From: Steromphala cineraria
Taxonomy: Eukaryota; Mollusca; Gastropoda; Trochida; Trochidae
DNA: 64,000 bases
Assembly (NCBI GenBank): GCA_916613615.1
Contig: OU744728.1
Coordinates: forward strand, 35,238,450 to 35,302,449
Direction of reading: 5' to 3'
Positions 58,964 through 64,000 of the stretch are shown here, one piece after another. The position numbers and the translations under genes were made by a program. The notes beneath the pieces are model-generated. The model was given only the letters and a program-made list of their open reading frames with translations, did no database searches and was not told where the DNA came from. Numbering within the stretch: position 1 is the stretch's first letter; each line of letters starts with the position of its first letter.

Positions 58964-61414
58964 ATGGTTCTAAAGCTTATCCTGCTGTTGCACTTGGCCT
59001 CGTTCGGCAGTAGCCTTTCTTATTTAAGGGTCTGTGAGGTATCAAGCAATGCACAACAAAATGGAGTCCATGTTGACTGTCATGGTAGAGGTCTCACTGA
59101 GATTCCCAAAGATTTCCCAGTCAACACTGCTTCCATCAATCTCAGTAATAATCTCATCAGATTTGTGACCAACCACAGCTTCCTTGGCATTTCCAGACTC
59201 GAGTCTCTTGATTTGAGTTTTAATGTCATATCAAGCATAGAAGCTCTTGCATTCTGGAACTGTGAGTCACTTAAAACCCTCAAACTACAAGAAAATAGAG
59301 TTTGTGTGAATGGCAGTGTATTCGAGACTCTGGTTAATCTTCAAGAATTGGAAATAGACGATTGTTATGCTGCTGTAGTATTTAAATCACTGTCAAATTT
59401 AGCTGCGATAGATATTGTGGTTAACAACGAATGCACTTTTGAAGGATTTGAATACCTAAGCAATTTAAGAGAACTCCGAATCAGTGGACGCTTCTTTTGT
59501 CACAACCACACCTTCGACAAATTGAATAGTTCAAAGATCCAGTCACTAATAATTCACGGTGTACTTTCCCAGATGGCCGTAAATTCATTAGCACCTTTAG
59601 GAGACTTACGGAACCTGATATTTGTCAACACAAGAACTGGACTCTCGAAGCCACTTGATGCTTTGTATGCCTTAGTTGGACGAAATATAACAACACTCAA
59701 AATGGAAGGGGTTAGGATTCCAAAGAGCTCTCAAGATTTGGGGGACGTGGAAGATAGAACATTGACAAAAGAAAGATTGAAATATCTTTCCACGATATGT
59801 GTTTCAAACCTTTCTGCACAAAATAACCGTATGTTGTTTTTTGATTTTAAGTATTTCCTGAATTCCCCCATTGCAAAATGCTTGAAGAGTCTCAAATTAG
59901 GTCGGAATATACTCACTTATATACCTTTAGCGGTGTTGTTTGAAATAGGAACGTTTAGACAACTTGAATATTTTAACATGGCTGATCAGGCACATTTAAA
60001 GATAGCTCACACTTCTGTTCCACAACCACAGATTTTATCTGACATTTCATGCAAGAATACTCATCCCAATGGTGGAATGATATTTACGTTTCCAAAACAA
60101 TTAAAAGAACTGATCCTAAGCAGAATTAGCATAAGTATGGGTTATTTTGACTTTGATGTCACAATTCAGGACGGAAATAAGCTGAAGAAGGTAGACTTTT
60201 CATTCAATGGATTGACTTCGTTGAAAAATATTTTTGGATTATCAAATCTTGAATACATCGACTTATCTGGTAACGAAAGACTCTATCTACCAGATGATTT
60301 TTTTTGTAATATGAAAAGAATTGAAACAGTCAGATTAACAGATATGTCGTTTCCACAATTGGTGTCAAATGCTCAAGGGAAGAAGTTTCTACATTGTCTA
60401 CCTAAGCTTAAAGTTCTTGATATCAGTGGAAATCGTCTGGTCCAATTACAAACAGATTTATTCGAGCACAACCCTTTGCTTGAGTACCTTGACCTCTCTA
60501 GAAACATCTTAAATTCAGTACCAGCACATCTCAATATTTTGCCCAACCTGCATCTCCTCGACGTATCCTCGAATTCCTTTGGATCTCTTGATAGGAAGAC
60601 TACAGATGAGATGGACAAGCATTTTATGGACACCAATAGAAACTTCCAGTTAAATCTTGAAGGAAACTTTGTTGTGTGCAGTTGTAAAAATTTTCCTTTC
60701 CTTCTCTGGTTGTCCGAGACGAAGGTGTTGACCGGAACAAAGAGTAAACTGTTTTGTATTCAAGAGAATGGAAACATCACAAAAACGGCAGTTATTACAC
60801 AGAATATATTAAAGTTTTGGAGGAAATGTAAAGGCGGTGAAACGTTGTCCGTTGCTTCCTTACTTGGAACTCTACTTTTGTGTGGTATTCTTGTGGCCCT
60901 TCTTGTGGAAACAAATAAAACAAAACTTGCTTACTTTCTCGTAAATGCAATGAAAGACCAATCTAAAAAACGAAGACGCAGGGATTTCAGAATAGATGTG
61001 TATGTATCATATGCAGATATGGACTACCGCTGGGCTTGCCATGAACTGTGTGCCATTCTTGAAGAGAGAAACTTAAATCTCTTCATCTGGGACAGAGACG
61101 CAGTCCCTGGAGATTGTACTGCTGAAGTGATCACTGAAAATGTCAATCAGTGCTGGAAGACGATCCTGTTCTTCACAGAGAACTATGAGCGAGATTCCTG
61201 GGGTTACTTGACCACAATGGCTGCCATCAACTGTGTAGACAACTCCAACCCAGAACGTCTGATCTTACTCCTGCCAGAGAATGAAAACCCTCGGGTACCG
61301 GAGTGTCTGCTTCAAGTTGTTCCTGAGACCTGTATCTGGCATGTTCCTCGGGAAGTAAGAAGAAGTGATGCTTTCTGGGATGAACTGGAGAGGGCTATAA
61401 AGAAGGAGACTTGA
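58964..61414 (+). CDS. Toll-like receptor (single coding exon, 816 aa)
   Basis: A type I receptor expected to sense microbial or endogenous ligands and signal through TIR adaptors such as MyD88. The start at 58964 has an ideal context (AAGATGG). Visible parts are a signal peptide (residues 1-~18), an N-terminal cysteine pair (CEV...VDC), a series of LRRs such as SINLSNNLIRF, LESLDLSFN, LEYIDLSGN and LKVLDISGN, one LRR-CT (CSC...C...C), a membrane segment at about 627-650, a basic stop-transfer KKRRRR, and a TIR domain at about 674-812. TIR box 1 is DVYVSYADMD, the BB loop is RDAVPGD (residues 711-717, Pro715) and box 3 is FW (804-805). A single terminal cysteine cluster suggests a vertebrate-like (sccTLR) layout. 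The coding region is intronless, common in molluscan TLRs. Ligand cannot be inferred. Confidence 0.97.
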   Translation: MVLKLILLLHLASFGSSLSYLRVCEVSSNAQQNGVHVDCHGRGLTEIPKDFPVNTASINLSNNLIRFVTNHSFLGISRLESLDLSFNVISSIEALAFWNCESLKTLKLQENRVCVNGSVFETLVNLQELEIDDCYAAVVFKSLSNLAAIDIVVNNECTFEGFEYLSNLRELRISGRFFCHNHTFDKLNSSKIQSLIIHGVLSQMAVNSLAPLGDLRNLIFVNTRTGLSKPLDALYALVGRNITTLKMEGVRIPKSSQDLGDVEDRTLTKERLKYLSTICVSNLSAQNNRMLFFDFKYFLNSPIAKCLKSLKLGRNILTYIPLAVLFEIGTFRQLEYFNMADQAHLKIAHTSVPQPQILSDISCKNTHPNGGMIFTFPKQLKELILSRISISMGYFDFDVTIQDGNKLKKVDFSFNGLTSLKNIFGLSNLEYIDLSGNERLYLPDDFFCNMKRIETVRLTDMSFPQLVSNAQGKKFLHCLPKLKVLDISGNRLVQLQTDLFEHNPLLEYLDLSRNILNSVPAHLNILPNLHLLDVSSNSFGSLDRKTTDEMDKHFMDTNRNFQLNLEGNFVVCSCKNFPFLLWLSETKVLTGTKSKLFCIQENGNITKTAVITQNILKFWRKCKGGETLSVASLLGTLLLCGILVALLVETNKTKLAYFLVNAMKDQSKKRRRRDFRIDVYVSYADMDYRWACHELCAILEERNLNLFIWDRDAVPGDCTAEVITENVNQCWKTILFFTENYERDSWGYLTTMAAINCVDNSNPERLILLLPENENPRVPECLLQVVPETCIWHVPREVRRSDAFWDELERAIKKET

Positions 61415-61842
61415 AAACAATCTTTTCTTGTTGTGATCTCTCCTTTTCTCTTTTCTGCGTCTGTTCTTTGGCCTGTCATCTACTGGTCATTGATGACGGT
61501 GTCATGTTGCTGATTATCATAATTAACCTTGTTAACTAGAAACTGCTCTTTCATTGCATATGTTGTGTGTGATATCTTTTAATTTTCAAAGCCATTAATA
61601 CTTATTTCATGGGCAATGTAATGACTTCTTATTGAGATATATAAATGTTCTTCAGCATTGCAGTTCGATGTAGATACAATGACCGTTGTCAAGTACAGGG
61701 TTATATTATCTTCAGTGTTTCAAACTTCTTAAGATTGTTTGGTTACGTTGACAATATTTCAAGTGCAGTAATGATAATTTAATTATTGCAAGATTAAAGA
61801 TACTAAATACGTGCTAGTGAGATCAGTATCCTACATTCAAGA

Positions 61843-61848
61843 AATAAA
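61843..61848 (+). terminator. Poly(A) signal of the TLR gene
   Basis: AATAAA 429 bases after the stop codon, in an A-rich stretch. Confidence 0.45.
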
Positions 61849-63224
61849 AAAAATCCATAAAACATTACTTATTAGAGCATAGCAATATTGATTTTTTTTT
61901 TATCGATAATTTATACATATATCTTGTATTTACTTTTGAAAAAAATTCAATGACTCTGTATCTTTTGAAAGCGTCTGAACAATGAAAAACATCAAACGGC
62001 TCTTTTGATATAAAGGAACCCTAGCAAGCAATTAAATATGCCCACATACTAATGATATTGCTAATCCGTCAAGGTCAAGTCATAATTCGAATATAGCACA
62101 TATTTGTACAAACATTTTGTCAATGCTATTGCCTTGGTTAACGGACATCTGTGATCAAGTTTTCAAGCTGGAATTGGTAATATTTTGGTGCAAAAATAAA
62201 GTGTTTACTGATGCTGTTTTTGTATTACCAGGACAATTTTAATTAAACAAATGTAATATCTACGTTTTATATAAAGTAAAGCGTTTTTGCAACACTGAGT
62301 GGAGTTAATTCAACATAACTAGAAAGCACAAAACCAAGGTTTCTTCACTGCGCAGATGTGTCATTGTACTGCGGTGCAATTCACCAGGAATGGTCAACAG
62401 ATAAGTCATCCGCATGGCTGGAGAAGCTTTTGTTATTGTAGTTGAATTTTTGCGTGTTGATTCCCAAGCTCTTAAACACAAGCCTTGGAACTTATGTCGG
62501 CCTGGGCAATAGACGTGATTTAAAATGGTATCGGGTCCAATTTGCAGGAAATAGAAAACAGGTATGACACGATGGTAGATTGAATATAAAACCCAGTCGG
62601 AAACTTACATACCCTTTAGGAAGTCATCCTGCTACATTAGTGTGTTGGTTAGTGATGTGGCACGTGGAAATCTAAGAGCGCACGATTTGGAGCTAAGCGG
62701 GAGCCTGCAATGAGAACCATTATCTAATAGCACTCACATTGGTTAATTTGAATCACGAGGTGAGCACGCGGAACGAAGCCAAGAAACCAGCTTGCCGCTA
62801 TCGCTGAAAGGGCATCATTTGATTGGCTTGCTATAAATAGTGATACGACAGAATACGATAGGAGGATATCAGGGGATAGGTTGTAGCATAAGGCGGAGAC
62901 ATATACGCTGATGTAGCAGGATGTTAGGAAGTATTCGATTAACTCGTTCATGAGGACAATATGCTTATTCTGTTCACATGATTAAAGGTTTCAAATCTAC
63001 AACGAATTTGTGTGTGAGATGACTGTTATCAATAGCGAACAAGTCTATTGAACTTTTGATTTTAACTAACATGCAAAAGAAAGCATGACACGTAATAATG
63101 CCAAAGAAACAAATACCAATGAACATCTTTTTAAACATGTTTACAGTCCATGAGAAGGAATATTATTACCATCATTGATTCAAACTGCAAGTATTTTTAC
63201 TTTATTCGTGTTATTTCAAGCAAT
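61849..63224. other. Intergenic DNA, nothing recognised
   Basis: 1.4 kb without a supportable gene. The minus-strand open frame 62724-62951 has no recognisable domain. Confidence 0.55.
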
Positions 63225-63720
63225 ATTATGCGACGAACCTTGAGATGATCGGACCAAAATTCATTAAATAGGAGTCTTTAAGAGACTATTTACCAAAATG
63301 ACCGAAACGTAAGCCCCTGTCGATATGAAGGCGAATAAAAAAATGTGGCCACCTCATAATTTCCTGTTCCTAAATATACGCTTGAAATCCGTCTTTGTCG
63401 CGCACTAGATTCTCTCCTCTTTTTCTACGAATAAAGCATTAGTTGCCGTCCAAGTTGATTCCCATCGGACGCAATTGTGGTAACTGATACGCGGTGTAAA
63501 ACCTACACACATATTCATGATATCACCGAAAGGAGGTTCGTTAAAAGCTATGGCACTTTCGAAGAGAGTACTGTACTTTGAACGTCGAATTAAATATTTT
63601 ATTGTTGATTTAAACATAAAGATATGATATAAAACATTCGACGAAAGATTTTTTTACCGAGTGATGTATTTCTTTTCTCAATCTTCACATTTCAGCACGA
63701 ACCGCATGAAAGCGTTTAAG
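63225..63720 (-). repeat. Intact reverse copy of the repeat at 18.0-19.8 kb
   Basis: Read on the minus strand it matches 18055-18314 followed directly by 19548-19775, with no counterpart of 18317-19545. It therefore represents the empty site of that insertion. No ORF is intact. The inverted arms seen around the other copy are not found next to this one within the window. Confidence 0.82.
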
Positions 63721-64000
63721 TATGACGATGGGGTTTTGAATTTATTACTCCGTCTTTTACATTTGAATTATGACTGACTGAAAAATGGATATTCTTATGA
63801 CATTTAATTAAAATCCAATTATGTGTTACACTTATTATGTTTATGGTTTTACAACAAAAACAAATATCATATCAAGAACGGAGACTTGTATTGCATTCAC
63901 GAACATGTAACTTTAATAACGATTTCATGCACAACACTCGTAAGTTGCTGTTACTGATAAAAGCCTGCAATTTTTGTAGCGTTTGAGAAAGACGAGCTGT
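63721..64000. other. Right edge of the window, nothing recognised
   Basis: AT-rich flank of the reverse repeat copy. Similarity to the region left of 18055 fades within about 60 bp. Confidence 0.5.

Overview
The window looks like AT-rich metazoan genomic DNA, most likely from a mollusc and probably a bivalve. The grounds are intron-split genes with GT-AG junctions, TATA boxes and AATAAA signals; an invertebrate-style Toll-like receptor with an intronless coding region; a CR1/L2-type LINE with an ATT-repeat tail; AAGGTCAAGGTCA-rich dispersed repeats; and many short terminal-inverted-repeat (TIR) elements. Species cannot be fixed from the sequence alone.

Three genes can be supported, all on the + strand. 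(1) Positions 2952-15415: a six-exon secreted protein of 403 residues made of a signal peptide exon and five cysteine-patterned PAN/Apple-like exons. Every intron is phase 1, so the exons join in one frame. (2) Positions 30662-35632: a three-exon, 792-residue GT22-family ER mannosyltransferase, closest in its motifs to PIGB, with an unusual TPR-like C-terminal tail. (3) Positions 58964-61414: an 816-residue Toll-like receptor (signal peptide, LRRs, one LRR-CT, TM, TIR) with a probable non-coding first exon near 55.9 kb. The genes do not form an obvious pathway. The PAN protein and the TLR are both extracellular or surface recognition-type proteins; the GT22 enzyme would act in glycolipid or glycan assembly in the ER.

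Region by region. 0-2.9 kb: a TTAA-flanked TIR element, then featureless DNA up to the PAN promoter. 3-15.4 kb: the PAN gene, whose introns carry a nuclear-receptor-half-site-rich tandem repeat, a tRNA-derived SINE-like unit, a broken LINE, a LINE zinc-knuckle remnant and a hAT-like MITE. 15.9-16.3 kb: a 22-bp minisatellite. 17.2-21.1 kb: a 3.9-kb composite bounded by ~290-bp inverted arms. It contains an older repeat split by a TA-flanked transposon, plus a decayed C2H2 zinc-finger exon. 21-29 kb: more MITEs and otherwise unremarkable DNA. 29.5-35.8 kb: the GT22 gene. 39.9-41.4 kb: a PIF/Harbinger-like deletion derivative. 43.2-47.3 kb: a 37-bp satellite of ~111 units, open in all three + strand frames. 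47-54 kb: mostly featureless. 53.7-55.9 kb: a LINE tail, a palindrome-rich TIR element, an exact 157-bp tandem duplication, a G17 tract and CRE palindromes in front of the putative TLR promoter. 56-64 kb: the TLR gene and a reverse copy of the repeat seen at 18-19.8 kb.

The most interesting structures are the inverted-arm composite with its dateable nested insertion, the all-frames-open 37-bp satellite, the TPR tail on a GT22 enzyme, and the PAN gene with cysteine-degenerate domains.
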